64,000 nucleotides of DNA from Cyclobacterium salsum. Lineage in GTDB: Bacteria; Bacteroidota; Bacteroidia; Cytophagales; Cyclobacteriaceae. The notes under the pieces are model-generated. The model was not told the DNA's origin and did not search any database. It worked only from the letters and a program-made list of their open reading frames with translations. Below are positions 55,101 to 63,294 of the stretch, piece after piece. Positions within the stretch are counted from its first letter, which is position 1. Each line of letters opens with the position of its first letter. The translations under genes were made by a program, and so were the position numbers. The stretch covers positions 434,001 through 498,000 of the forward strand of contig NZ_WNKG01000001.1 in NCBI RefSeq assembly GCF_010119245.1, read 5' to 3'.

Positions 55101-55380
55101 AACCAATATAGGAAAATACCAAAATGGCCTCATCTGAGGGGACTTCGAGCTCGTAGTTTCCGTCCAGATCGGTAACGGTTCCCTTGGTGGTACCTTTTAG
55201 CAAAATAGAAGCCCCTAGAATCGGCTCTGAGCCTGAACTTTCAGTCACCTGTCCGCGGACCGTGCGCGACTGGGCACGAAGTACTTCGGTACTGCCCAAT
55301 AGCAATACCAGGATCAGCATTCCCAGGCCCTTGTGGGAACTGAAAAATCGACCCTCCAAACAAAGTAATGATTTCTTCAT
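52123..55380 (-). CDS. SusC/RagA-family TonB-linked outer-membrane transporter
   Basis: About 1085 residues from the ATG at 55380 (MKKSLLCLEGRFFSSHKG); an ATG at 55482 would extend it but gives no sensible signal. The signal peptide is followed by a carboxypeptidase-like regulatory domain (RTVRGQVTESSGSEPILGASILLKGTTKGTVTDLDGNYEL, ~40-120), then the TonB-dependent plug (VVTALGVERETKALGYSVQ, GAAAALYGSRAANGAILITTKSG) and the beta barrel ending in SRSIGFNLNLKF. It imports large substrates with SusD. A 339-bp AT-rich leader separates it from the aldehyde dehydrogenase gene. Confidence 0.95.
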   Translation of the reverse strand: MKKSLLCLEGRFFSSHKGLGMLILVLLLGSTEVLRAQSRTVRGQVTESSGSEPILGASILLKGTTKGTVTDLDGNYELEVPSDEAILVFSYIGFQAQEIAVGNQSTLDVVLDYSSEELNEVVVTALGVERETKALGYSVQAVDGDKFTEARETNVINSLSGRVAGVQITNSSSGVGGSSRVTIRGESSLNINANQPLFVVDGVPISNNIVGSSGSGNQEVDYGNPAGEINPDDIASMSILKGPAAAALYGSRAANGAILITTKSGKNKRGLGVSINSNTTFDTPLRLPDWQDRYGQGNNGQFTFVNGAGAGIADGVDESWGPLMDQGSTIPQFDSPRDVPGYRGGDLNAPEGSTITPTPWVSQPNNINDFFQTGVTLSNNISIASGNERSNFRFSWTNLDQKGTIPNTDLKRNTLAFNGMSQITDKLSVTTAINYQNSISGNRPSISYGTESLMYLWIWYGRQINTRNLQDYWMPGLEGRQQFNYNYNYHDNPYFNVYENTNGQSKDRIFGNVVVNYKFTDKLNLMVRTGLDLYNDLRDRKRAFSTQRFPFGSYREDAVSFNERNTDFLLTYSESENPNWSYTVSLGGNQMIQENRFTRTMAPQLLIPEIYNFTNTAVNLQVEHMVSEKRINSLYGFGQIGYKNILFLDITGRNDWSSTLPVTNNSYFYPSATMSAIISDMVTLPDAFSFVKVRAAYAEVGNDTNPYSLTNVFNPATPWGSIQSKTESNRLANADLKPERTGSVEVGADIRLLKGRLGLDFTYYDNRTRNQIIPIELDISTGYASRIINAGEIQNNGIELVLSGSPLQNVNGLNWNIMANFTRNRSKVLELTDDLTSYSMVGRNGATIQARIGERMGNIYGRGFARVDDVDSPYFGQIIHNSTGTPITSPELVLQGNYNPDWMLGIQNNFNYKKFTFGFLFDIRQGGIVVSRTKTIGSTAGQLEETLLGRENGYDLSVEGNGITSPGVIQTADDSFVPNDRKISSRDWHNRYYERSNVEAAKYDASFVKLREVTLGYTIPGTSMGKLPFQEARFSLVARNLALWTENPHFDPETMAMSGGTLIPGVEDMAFPSSRSIGFNLNLKF

Positions 55381-55719
55381 AAAGATTGGTGGTTTAAGAA
55401 ATGGTAAAGAATTAATGTAGGGGAATAAAAAATTCCCGAAAATAAATGTAGGTTCAATAGGGTACCTGAGATTAGCATTCACTTCTTTAAGGAAAATTTA
55501 GAAAGAATGATCAATCTCCTCCTTTATATTTTCCAAAAAAGGATTCTAATTTCATTAATTTTAAATATAAATATTTTTTATAAAATATTTTTTACTTCCC
55601 TGCAAAATTATAAAAATAACATTTCTGTAGAAAAACATCTCTTTTACGAATTTATAAACAAAACTCAAAAAACTTAATAATTCTATAAAGTCTGCGGGTT
55701 GGCGTTTCCTTGTCTTCAA
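55381..55719. other. 339-bp leader region upstream of susC
   Basis: AT-rich, no ORF. A minus-strand -7-like element TAATTTTG is at 55603-55610, without a clear -33. If used, the susC mRNA would have a leader of about 215 nt. No sigma/anti-sigma pair or regulator gene is beside this SusCD pair. Confidence 0.45.
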
Positions 55720-57084
55720 TTAACGTTTCAAATGATACGCCTTTGGTTGGGTAAAGGCTCGAATCCCCTGATAAGATAAGGTCACCCCTAATCCGGAGTT
55801 TTTCCGACCTGTCCAGGGAAGGTTTGGACTGACCCGGTCGCAGCAGTTCCAGTATGCCGTGCCTGTGGACAATTGATCCAACACTCGCATAGCCCGCTCC
55901 TTGTCGGCTGAAAAAACGGCTGCCGTTAACCCATAACTGGTGTCATTCATCAGTGAAACCGCTTCGGTATCGTTCTTCACCGATTGGATCCCAATAATGG
56001 GACCAAACGATTCCTCCTGCATCAGCTTCATGTGATGCGTTACGTTCGTCAACACCGTAGGTTCCCAGTAGTACCCCTTTCCCTCTTTTCCTTTCCCACC
56101 TGTCTTCAGCTCGGCACCCAGTGCGATGGCATCCTGTACCTGATCTTGGAGCACCGCGAGCTGCTCTTTTCTGGTAACCGGACCTATAAAAGTGCCTTTC
56201 TGCAAGGGGTCACCCATGCTATAGGAGGCAACTTCCGAAACGAAAGCCCCGACAAAAGCGTCGTAAATGGTTTCATGCACGTAAATACGCTCCACCGCGC
56301 AACAACTTTGGCCGTTGTTATAAAAGGCACCCTCTGCCGCATTGACCGCCGCTTGCTTTACATCCGCTACGTCCTCCATGACGTAAAGCGGATCTTTACC
56401 GCCTAGTTCCAATTGGACCGGTACCAGTTTGGGGGCAACCTTTTGAGCAATATACCTGCCCGTCCGATACGATCCTGTAAAAAAATACCCGTCCAGGTCC
56501 GCTTGCAGAAGCATCTCTCCCACCTCGGCACCTCCCACAAAACATTCGAAAACATCCTCTGGAACGCCTGCTTTCCAAAGCAACTCCCTGAATTTCAGCC
56601 CTGTTAAGCTGGCAAATTCGGATGGTTTGTAGGCGACGGCATTTCCGGCGAGCAAGGCATACAGGAAGACATTGTAACCCACGTTATATGGAAAATTCCA
56701 GGCAGAAATATTGGCGACAACACCTAGTGGCTCGTAAACGATCTCCTCTGTCACGGCTCCCTCAGACGAGATGGTTTCCTTACGCAGCCAGCGCGTTCCA
56801 TTTTCTTTGATGTGTACAATCCGATTATGGGCTCCGGTTACCTCGTTTCTGGCCTGCTCCAGCGGCTTTCCGGTTTCTGAGGTAAGTACTTCTGCAAGCA
56901 TTTCTACCTGCTCCTCCACCAATTCTCCAAAGCGAAGAAGAATATTTATCCTTTCTTCTATTGAAATCTTGCTCCAGGCCTGCTGCCCGGTTTTTAGTTT
57001 TTGTACCTTCTTGCCTACAGAAAGACGATCGTCTGTGGTAATCGATTGAATCACTTTTTCGGTGGCCGGGTTGATAATATCCAT
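55720..57084 (-). CDS. Aldehyde dehydrogenase (gamma-glutamyl-aldehyde type)
   Basis: 454 residues from the ATG at 57084 (MDIINPATEKVI); an ATG at 57183 extends into the upstream gene and is unlikely. The NAD-dependent ALDH core has ELGGKDPLYV (E226, general base) and NNGQSCCAVERI (nucleophile C261). In this operon it should oxidise the gamma-glutamyl aldehyde made by the iron ADH to a gamma-glutamyl acid. It is the last gene, 2 bp after the hydrolase gene. Confidence 0.92.
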   Translation of the reverse strand: MDIINPATEKVIQSITTDDRLSVGKKVQKLKTGQQAWSKISIEERINILLRFGELVEEQVEMLAEVLTSETGKPLEQARNEVTGAHNRIVHIKENGTRWLRKETISSEGAVTEEIVYEPLGVVANISAWNFPYNVGYNVFLYALLAGNAVAYKPSEFASLTGLKFRELLWKAGVPEDVFECFVGGAEVGEMLLQADLDGYFFTGSYRTGRYIAQKVAPKLVPVQLELGGKDPLYVMEDVADVKQAAVNAAEGAFYNNGQSCCAVERIYVHETIYDAFVGAFVSEVASYSMGDPLQKGTFIGPVTRKEQLAVLQDQVQDAIALGAELKTGGKGKEGKGYYWEPTVLTNVTHHMKLMQEESFGPIIGIQSVKNDTEAVSLMNDTSYGLTAAVFSADKERAMRVLDQLSTGTAYWNCCDRVSPNLPWTGRKNSGLGVTLSYQGIRAFTQPKAYHLKR

Positions 57085-57086
57085 AT

Positions 57087-57842
57087 TTACAGTTGGTTTT
57101 TTACTTTTTCTACAAAATAGGCATATAGACGTAGAGGATCCAAGTGAGGAGGCATTTTCCCTACAGAGAATTCCGGGTGCCATTGCACTGCAATGACATT
57201 CAGATTTGGAACCCCACTAGCCTGCACTGCTTCCACCATCCCATCTTCCCGGCAACTAGCCAAGACTTCCAGTCCCTCGCCCAGCATTTTTATCCCCTGA
57301 TGGTGTACGGAATTAACCGTATCCATTTCTTTCTCGGGGTAGATTTTTTCCAGGGTTTTGCCGGGTGCCAGTTTGATTTTATGGGTCACCTGATCGTATA
57401 ATTTCGCATCTCTATGTACGATTGAGTCTGGGACTTGAAGGCTAATATCCTGGTAGAGCGTACCACCGTAATAGACGTTCAACAATTGCAAGCCCCTGCA
57501 AATACCCAGGACTGGCTTTTGATGCTGGATAGCATAATCCATTAATCTTAATTCGTACGCATCCCGATAGGGATCTCCCAGCCACTTACCTGAAACGATG
57601 GGTTCCTCTCCATAGCTTTGGGGTGCCAGGTCAGTACCTCCCTGAAAAACAAAGCCATCCAATTCTGCCAGAATCCCTGTTAATTTATGAAAGGGTAAAT
57701 CCGGAATCAACACGGGCAAGATCCCCTCTTGCGAGACATACGAAAACATATCGCCTTCTACGTAGGCGAGATGCTTGGGTCCAAAAACGACCCGTGATGG
57801 ATCGGGATACATAAAGCAAGCACTAATACCAATTTTGAGCAT
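57087..57842 (-). CDS. Gamma-glutamyl-amide hydrolase, PuuD-like (peptidase C26, class I GATase fold)
   Basis: 251 residues. The nucleophile Cys is in GICRGLQLLN (C115) and His-Glu of the triad in VQWHPEF. FQGGTDLAPQSY supplies the oxyanion region. PuuD removes glutamate from gamma-glutamyl-GABA. Here the likely substrate is a gamma-glutamyl amino acid made by the adjacent dehydrogenases (for ethanolamine it would be gamma-glutamylglycine). It is 3 bp after the iron ADH gene. Confidence 0.9.
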   Translation of the reverse strand: MLKIGISACFMYPDPSRVVFGPKHLAYVEGDMFSYVSQEGILPVLIPDLPFHKLTGILAELDGFVFQGGTDLAPQSYGEEPIVSGKWLGDPYRDAYELRLMDYAIQHQKPVLGICRGLQLLNVYYGGTLYQDISLQVPDSIVHRDAKLYDQVTHKIKLAPGKTLEKIYPEKEMDTVNSVHHQGIKMLGEGLEVLASCREDGMVEAVQASGVPNLNVIAVQWHPEFSVGKMPPHLDPLRLYAYFVEKVKNQL

Positions 57843-57845
57843 GAC

Positions 57846-58994
57846 TTATAACGCGTTGGTATACATCGTTTCAAAATCTTTTTGACTCACCGGCTTGGGA
57901 TTATTGGGATGACAAAAATCGGCAAAGGCTAATTCAGACAAGGTAGCAATATGAGAAGGCTGAACCCCTATGGAGCTGAGGTTTCCTGGCAGACCCAATC
58001 GGGCATTCAAGGATGCGATATATACCGGAAGCTGTGATCCGTCTCCTTTACTAAGTCCGAGCATAAGGGCCATTTGTTCGAATTTTTCTTCAAAGCCACC
58101 ATAGTTAAACGCCAGCCCCTGGGGTAAATTGACCGCATTGGCCAACCCATGATGGGTATCAAGGAGGCTGGAAAGCGGATGGGCCAGGCTATGTACCACT
58201 CCCAGACCTTTCTGAAAGGCAACCGCTCCCATCATGGAAGCCATCAGCATGTCGCTACGAGCCTCCAGGTCTGGGTGTAGGGTAGCTTTTTCCAGGGATT
58301 TACCGATTAACTGCATGCCCTCCAACGCAATACCGCTGCACATGGGATGCCAGTTTTTAGATAAATAAGCCTCCATATTATGGGTCAGCGCATCCATACC
58401 AGTTGCCGCAGTCACAAAAGCAGGTAAGTCCATCGTCAATTCGGGATCCGCAAAAACAATTTTGGCCAGGAGTGAGGGGGCAAATAGAATTCGCTTCTTC
58501 TTACTCTCGTCCTCAGAAATAATCGCACTTCTTCCTACTTCACTTCCGGTGCCTGCCGTCGTAGGGATGGTCACAAAATGAGGGATGGGTTCGGTTACGT
58601 ATTGGTCTCCTCCAATCAGATCGTCATAGTCAAACAAATCCCGGTGGTGGTTAATACTTAAGGCTATGGCCCGGGCCACATCCAGCCCTACGCCTCCTCC
58701 TATGCCAATGATACTGTCACGATCAGATTCCTGATAGCGCTTCTTACCTTTGAGGACATCGGATTTTACCGGATTTTTATGCACCTCCGAAAATACTTCT
58801 ACCGATATTCCCGCTTGCTCCAACCGCGAGATAATCTTGGTGAAAAAATCCAATTCCCTTACCAGCGGGTCTGTTACCAGAAGGGGCTTGGTAAGATGTT
58901 GATCTTTTAAATAGTCACCCAATTCGGCAACAACCCCGGCTCCAAAACGGATGGTGGTAGGAAAGCTAAACGTATACTTTTGTGGGGATTTCAT
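57846..58994 (-). CDS. Iron-containing alcohol dehydrogenase
   Basis: About 382 residues from the ATG at 58994 (MKSPQKYTFSFP). The type III ADH core: GGGVGLDVARAIALS, PTTAGTGSEVGRSAII, GMDALTHNMEAYLSKNWHPM and GVVHSLAHPLSSLLDTHHGLANAVNLPQG (metal-binding His). It oxidises an alcohol to an aldehyde with NAD. This is the operon's most telling enzyme: a hydroxyl, not an amine, is oxidised, unlike the Puu putrescine route. It follows the GS-like gene by 127 bp. Confidence 0.92.
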   Translation of the reverse strand: MKSPQKYTFSFPTTIRFGAGVVAELGDYLKDQHLTKPLLVTDPLVRELDFFTKIISRLEQAGISVEVFSEVHKNPVKSDVLKGKKRYQESDRDSIIGIGGGVGLDVARAIALSINHHRDLFDYDDLIGGDQYVTEPIPHFVTIPTTAGTGSEVGRSAIISEDESKKKRILFAPSLLAKIVFADPELTMDLPAFVTAATGMDALTHNMEAYLSKNWHPMCSGIALEGMQLIGKSLEKATLHPDLEARSDMLMASMMGAVAFQKGLGVVHSLAHPLSSLLDTHHGLANAVNLPQGLAFNYGGFEEKFEQMALMLGLSKGDGSQLPVYIASLNARLGLPGNLSSIGVQPSHIATLSELAFADFCHPNNPKPVSQKDFETMYTNAL

Positions 58995-59121
58995 ATGTTT
59001 ATAATTGTCTTTAAGTGGCCATATGGAATCTCGCATGCTTTATAATCATCCCTCTGTGTGTCGCCTCCATCATGCTCGATTTCATGTTTTTTTTAGTATT
59101 TCTTTGTAGGGTTTTTTACCA

Positions 59122-60486
59122 TTAAATGATTTCAAAATACCGTTTCCGCTCCCAATCCGTTACTTTTGAAGCAAACTCCCGGCACTCCCATTCCCGGGTC
59201 TTGCAGAAGTGCCGTACAAAGTCACTTCCAAAAAGGGAATGGGCTACTTCTGAATTCTTCATCGCAGCCGTTGCTTCCTGAAGCGAAGTGGGAATGGAAC
59301 CGTTGGAATAATCCTTGTAGCCATTTCCAACGGTGGCTGGTTTATCCAGGTCCAATTGATGTTCGATACCATAAAGACCGGCAGCCAGGCAGGCAGCCAT
59401 GGCAAGATAAGGGTTGACATCCGATCCAATGACCCGGGTTTCCAGTCGGGTAGATTTTTTGCCTCCGGACAGCACCCGCAGTGCCGTGGTCCGGTTGTCC
59501 CGGGCCCAGGTCAGCGTGGTTGGAGCCCAGGCCCCTTCCACCAATCGTTTGTAGCTGTTGATGGTGGGAGCGACCAGGGGAAGCATATGCGGCAGGCAAT
59601 ATAACTGCCCCGCAATGTACTGCCGCATCAGGTCGCTCATGCTCCAATCATCATTAGGATCGTAAAACAGGTTTTTTTCGAGGCTGGAATCCCAGATGCT
59701 TTGGTGTACATGCCCACCATTTCCCGGCAGGGCCTCGGTCCATTTGGCCATGAATGTTGCCATGAGTCCGTGTTTATAAGCGATTTCTTTGACACTGGTC
59801 TTGAATAAAACGGCCCTGTCAGCTGCCAGGATTATTTCGCTATATTGAATGGCCGCTTCATAAACTCCCGGACCTGTCTCGGTATGCAAGCCTTCCAAAG
59901 GAATGCCAAAACGACCACAGAGATCAAAGAGGTCATGAAAGAAATCACTCTTCAACGAAGCCCTTAAATGAGAATACCCAAACATTCCAGGAGTCATGGC
60001 TTTGGGTAATGAAGCGTTTGCCTGTGCAAATTCATCGGGAGTCACTTCAAAATTGAACCACTCAAACTCCTGAGCGAAAAGCGGTTTATACCCGGCATCC
60101 AGGGATTTTTGCGTTATTTTTCTTAAAAGAGACCGGGGACAAACCAAACCACCCTGCTCCTTGTCCTGATGGAAATCGGCCAAAAAGAACGGCAGGTCTT
60201 TTTCCCAGGGTATATTTCTTTGAGTAGCCAAATCAATGGTTGCATTAAAATCCGGATATCCTGTATGCCAGCCAGTCACCGACACGTTATCATAGGACTT
60301 ATCCTCCATATCCCAGCCAAAAACCACGGCACAAAATCCCATGCCTCCATCCAATAGTGAAATGAACTTATCCAAAGAAACCAATTTGCCTCTCAGCACC
60401 CCGTCAATGTCTACGATGGCCAGTTTTACCTTTTCACAGGAGCGTTTTTTCAATTCTCTGATTACTTCTTCTTTTGTAGGGATCAT
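59122..60486 (-). CDS. Glutamine-synthetase-family gamma-glutamyl-amine ligase
   Basis: 454 residues, shorter than typical GS type I, as in PuuA and GlnA4-like ligases. It has GS features: KEVIRELKKRSCEKVKLAIVDIDGVLRGK, LHTETGPGVYEAAI, GNGGHVHQSIWDS and INSYKRLVEGAWAP with the ATP-binding part NRTTALRVL. Such enzymes glutamylate amines such as putrescine or ethanolamine with ATP. It is 6 bp after the permease gene and starts the enzymatic part of the operon. Confidence 0.92.
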   Translation of the reverse strand: MIPTKEEVIRELKKRSCEKVKLAIVDIDGVLRGKLVSLDKFISLLDGGMGFCAVVFGWDMEDKSYDNVSVTGWHTGYPDFNATIDLATQRNIPWEKDLPFFLADFHQDKEQGGLVCPRSLLRKITQKSLDAGYKPLFAQEFEWFNFEVTPDEFAQANASLPKAMTPGMFGYSHLRASLKSDFFHDLFDLCGRFGIPLEGLHTETGPGVYEAAIQYSEIILAADRAVLFKTSVKEIAYKHGLMATFMAKWTEALPGNGGHVHQSIWDSSLEKNLFYDPNDDWSMSDLMRQYIAGQLYCLPHMLPLVAPTINSYKRLVEGAWAPTTLTWARDNRTTALRVLSGGKKSTRLETRVIGSDVNPYLAMAACLAAGLYGIEHQLDLDKPATVGNGYKDYSNGSIPTSLQEATAAMKNSEVAHSLFGSDFVRHFCKTREWECREFASKVTDWERKRYFEII

Positions 60487-60492
60487 GTCAGG

Positions 60493-61818
60493 TTAGGGTT
60501 TGTAAATGAAAATTCTAAAAAACACATAAGAACCAATTAACATGGCAAAGAAAAGCATGGCCAGCATAAAATTATAGAGAATCATGGCCAACATCGAAAT
60601 ACTGGCGATGACCAATGCCACCATCGGGAATAAGGGATACATGGGCACCCTGAACGGTCGTTCCAGATCCGGTTCTTTCTTTCTCAGGTAAAAAAAGGCA
60701 ATCATCGATAATATATACAAGCCCAAAGCACCAAAAACAGCAATGGTAATGATCTCGCCTGTCTTACCCGTAAGCAAAGCAATGATGCCAATAATCATAT
60801 TGAAAAGAAGGGCATTTCCAGGGGTTTTAAATTTTTTATTGACTTTTCCAATGACTTTTGGCGCATATCCTACGCGGCCAAATTCAAAGGTAGTTCTGCC
60901 TGCGGCCAGGATGATGCCGTTAAATGAAGCCACCAAACCAAATAGCGCAATAAAAGTTAATAAATGATAGTAAGAATGATCCGATCCTACTACCATTTCC
61001 ATGGCTAGCGGCAAGGGGGAGTCAGAAGCGATGCCGGTTTCGTCCGGATAGACGATGGCTTCCCAGCCACCCACTCCCACCGCCGAGACGAAGGTAAGCA
61101 GGCAAAGAATTACTAATGTCACCAATGCAGAACCGAATCCTCTCAAAATATTCTTTTGCGGGTTAATGGTTTCCTCGGCTACATTGGCTACCCCTTCAAT
61201 GGCCAGGAAGAACCAAATCGCAAAGGGAATGGCTGCGACAATCCCCATATACCCTTGGTGAAATCCCTTGGTACTGAGATTGGATGCATCAAACTCGGGA
61301 AGCGTAACCCCTGCAAAAAACAACAGTCCCAGCACGGCCACGATCGTGATAAATAACTCGAAAGTGGCCGCTATCTGTAGTCCAACTACATTTAATAAGG
61401 TAAATATCAGGTAAGCACCGATCCCAACCCATAGCACATCCCATTCCTGAAAAAATATGCCAAAGTAGGCCCCAATGGCAGAGGCAATGGCTGGAGGTGC
61501 AAAGATAAATTCTATATTTTGAGACATCCCGGCCAAAAAGCCAAGCTGTTTTCCCAACCCCCTTTCGGCATAGGAAAAAGCCCCGCCTGCCCGGGGAATG
61601 GCACAGGCCATTTCCGTATAACTAAAGGTGAACGTAATATACATGAGAATAATAAAGAAAATGGCAATCGCCGCTCCCCAGGTCCCCCCTTCCGCCAGTC
61701 CCAGATTCCATCCAAAGTAATTCCCGGATATCACATAACCCACTCCCAATCCCCATAGCATGAAGGGACCCAGGGTCTTTTTTAATTCATTTTCCTTACC
61801 AGTGATTGGTTGATTCAT
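60493..61818 (-). CDS. APC-family permease, ethanolamine-permease-like
   Basis: 441 residues with ~12 TM helices. The profile (TFSYTEMACAIPRAGGAFSYAERGLGKQLGFLAGMSQNIEFIFAPPAIASAIGAYFG, PFAIWFFLAIEGVANVAEETINPQKNILRG) resembles the ethanolamine permease group of the APC superfamily. It probably brings a polar amine into the cell. It is the first gene of the 55720-61818 operon, and its position directly before the ligase fits uptake of the ligase substrate. Confidence 0.85.
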   Translation of the reverse strand: MNQPITGKENELKKTLGPFMLWGLGVGYVISGNYFGWNLGLAEGGTWGAAIAIFFIILMYITFTFSYTEMACAIPRAGGAFSYAERGLGKQLGFLAGMSQNIEFIFAPPAIASAIGAYFGIFFQEWDVLWVGIGAYLIFTLLNVVGLQIAATFELFITIVAVLGLLFFAGVTLPEFDASNLSTKGFHQGYMGIVAAIPFAIWFFLAIEGVANVAEETINPQKNILRGFGSALVTLVILCLLTFVSAVGVGGWEAIVYPDETGIASDSPLPLAMEMVVGSDHSYYHLLTFIALFGLVASFNGIILAAGRTTFEFGRVGYAPKVIGKVNKKFKTPGNALLFNMIIGIIALLTGKTGEIITIAVFGALGLYILSMIAFFYLRKKEPDLERPFRVPMYPLFPMVALVIASISMLAMILYNFMLAMLFFAMLIGSYVFFRIFIYKP

Positions 61819-61851
61819 ATTACTTTTACTTGTTAATCGTTAGAACAGACC

Positions 61852-61913
61852 ATTTGCCAGGTATTGAGAAGTGTTCATAGAACCTAGTTTGGGCGTTGAT
61901 TTGAATGGCAAAT
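61852..61913. other. 8-bp inverted repeat between permease and dnk genes
   Basis: ATTTGCCA (61852-61859) and TGGCAAAT (61906-61913) lie in the divergent spacer. They could form an operator for the amino-alcohol operon, but this is unsupported beyond the symmetry. Confidence 0.3.
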
Positions 61914-61995
61914 TTTCTAAAAAGGATGTTTTAAAATTAAAAATAAATTTGAAATAAAGGGTACTTTCGCACTATTATTGAATAAAAAGTTAAAA

Positions 61996-62613
61996 ATGCA
62001 TATCGCCATTTCAGGAAATATTGGAAGTGGAAAAACCACTTTGGTAAAAAAATTGTCAGGACATTACGGCTGGAAAGCCGAATTTGAATCCGTGGAGGAA
62101 AACCCTTATTTGGTCGATTTTTATAAAGACATGCAAAAATGGGCTTTTCACCTGCAGGTCTATTTTTTACACAGCCGTTTCAATCAGGTCAAAAGAATCC
62201 AGGAAAGCCAACTTTCAACCATACAGGACCGCACCATTTACGAAGATGCCCATATCTTTGCTGCCAACCTTCATGAGACGGCGTTAATTTCGAACAGGGA
62301 CTATAAAAATTACCTGGAGCTGTATCAATCCATGGAAAAATTTATTAGCCCACCGGATTTACTGATTTATTTGAAATCGGATATCCCCAAATTGGTAGAT
62401 CAAATCGAAAAACGGGGGAGAAATTACGAACGAAGTATCCAAATAGCATACCTTAAAAGCCTAAATGAGCATTATGATAAATGGATAGCTGGCTACAAAC
62501 AGGGGAAACTATTGGTAGTCGATGTCAACAACCTGAATTTCGCTGATAATCGGGACCATTTTTCGGAAATCGTAAGCAGGATCGACCGCGAATTATTTGG
62601 GCTGTTTCCCTGA
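61996..62613 (+). CDS. Deoxynucleoside kinase
   Basis: 205 residues from ATG at 61996 (MHIAISGNIGSGKTTL); a TTG at 61978 would extend it. P-loop GNIGSGKTTL, EENPYLVDFYKDMQKWAFHLQ, DRTIYEDAHIF (base) and the lid RGRNYER identify it. It phosphorylates deoxynucleosides for salvage. A TACTTTCG -7-like site lies at 61962. The stop TGA shares TGATCA with the stop of the convergent gene. Confidence 0.92.
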   Translation: MHIAISGNIGSGKTTLVKKLSGHYGWKAEFESVEENPYLVDFYKDMQKWAFHLQVYFLHSRFNQVKRIQESQLSTIQDRTIYEDAHIFAANLHETALISNRDYKNYLELYQSMEKFISPPDLLIYLKSDIPKLVDQIEKRGRNYERSIQIAYLKSLNEHYDKWIAGYKQGKLLVVDVNNLNFADNRDHFSEIVSRIDRELFGLFP

Positions 62614-63258
62614 TCAGTCCATCTTTCTAACCAACCAGCTACCAAGTGCCTGCAAAGTAGCTTCATTTGGTTGTAGTAATAACTTATCTATTCGCTGTAG
62701 TCTACCGGCTATCATTAGGTTTTCGTAGGCCGGAATGCGGATAAGCCGATACCCCTGCAACCGGGCGATCAAATCGTATTGTAAATCATTATAGGCATTG
62801 AGTTTCCAACCAGGAGATCCATTTCCAGTCAATTCTCCAGGCTCCTCTGCTGCTCCAAAACAGTTGGATGCAAGCGGAGGGCCATTCCATACCCGTTCCT
62901 GTAAACCAGAAAGAAGACATTCGCGTTCGTGAGAACGGCACATGCGCAGGTAGCCTGAATGCCAGGAAAACTGAAAGACACGATACAATTCCGACTTCAA
63001 AGTGGTTTGGCGATACCGATTAAAATGGTTCGCATCATCATATATCAATAAATGCTGACCTACTTTGACGGGTACCTTCAATTGACGCAATACCGGATAG
63101 GCTCCCTGCCCCCCAAGTCCCCTATACGACTCATTTAATAGTTCCTGTCCTTTGCCATCCAGAAGAGCCGGTTTTACCGGAACATGAAAATCTACCTCAT
63201 AGTCGTGTTCGATAACTTCCAACGCCTCAATCAAGCGTGCCATTTTTAGTTGATGCAT
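62614..63258 (-). CDS. Conserved hypothetical protein
   Basis: 214 residues, soluble. I do not recognise a named family. Visible features are a repeated acidic-to-aliphatic N-terminal half, a short Cys-rich stretch (CRSHERECLLSG) and a C-terminal part NAYNDLQYDLIARLQGYRLIRIPAYENLM that loosely recalls the core of PD-(D/E)XK-type nucleases (D...D...G..L.RI). This is a weak comparison. It starts next to the kinase stop and is oriented toward it. A later ATG (residue 6, MARLIEAL) is an alternative start. Confidence 0.6.
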   Translation of the reverse strand: MHQLKMARLIEALEVIEHDYEVDFHVPVKPALLDGKGQELLNESYRGLGGQGAYPVLRQLKVPVKVGQHLLIYDDANHFNRYRQTTLKSELYRVFQFSWHSGYLRMCRSHERECLLSGLQERVWNGPPLASNCFGAAEEPGELTGNGSPGWKLNAYNDLQYDLIARLQGYRLIRIPAYENLMIAGRLQRIDKLLLQPNEATLQALGSWLVRKMD

Positions 63259-63294
63259 AGATTAAAAGGTAATGAAAATTCCGGTTCTGAAAAA

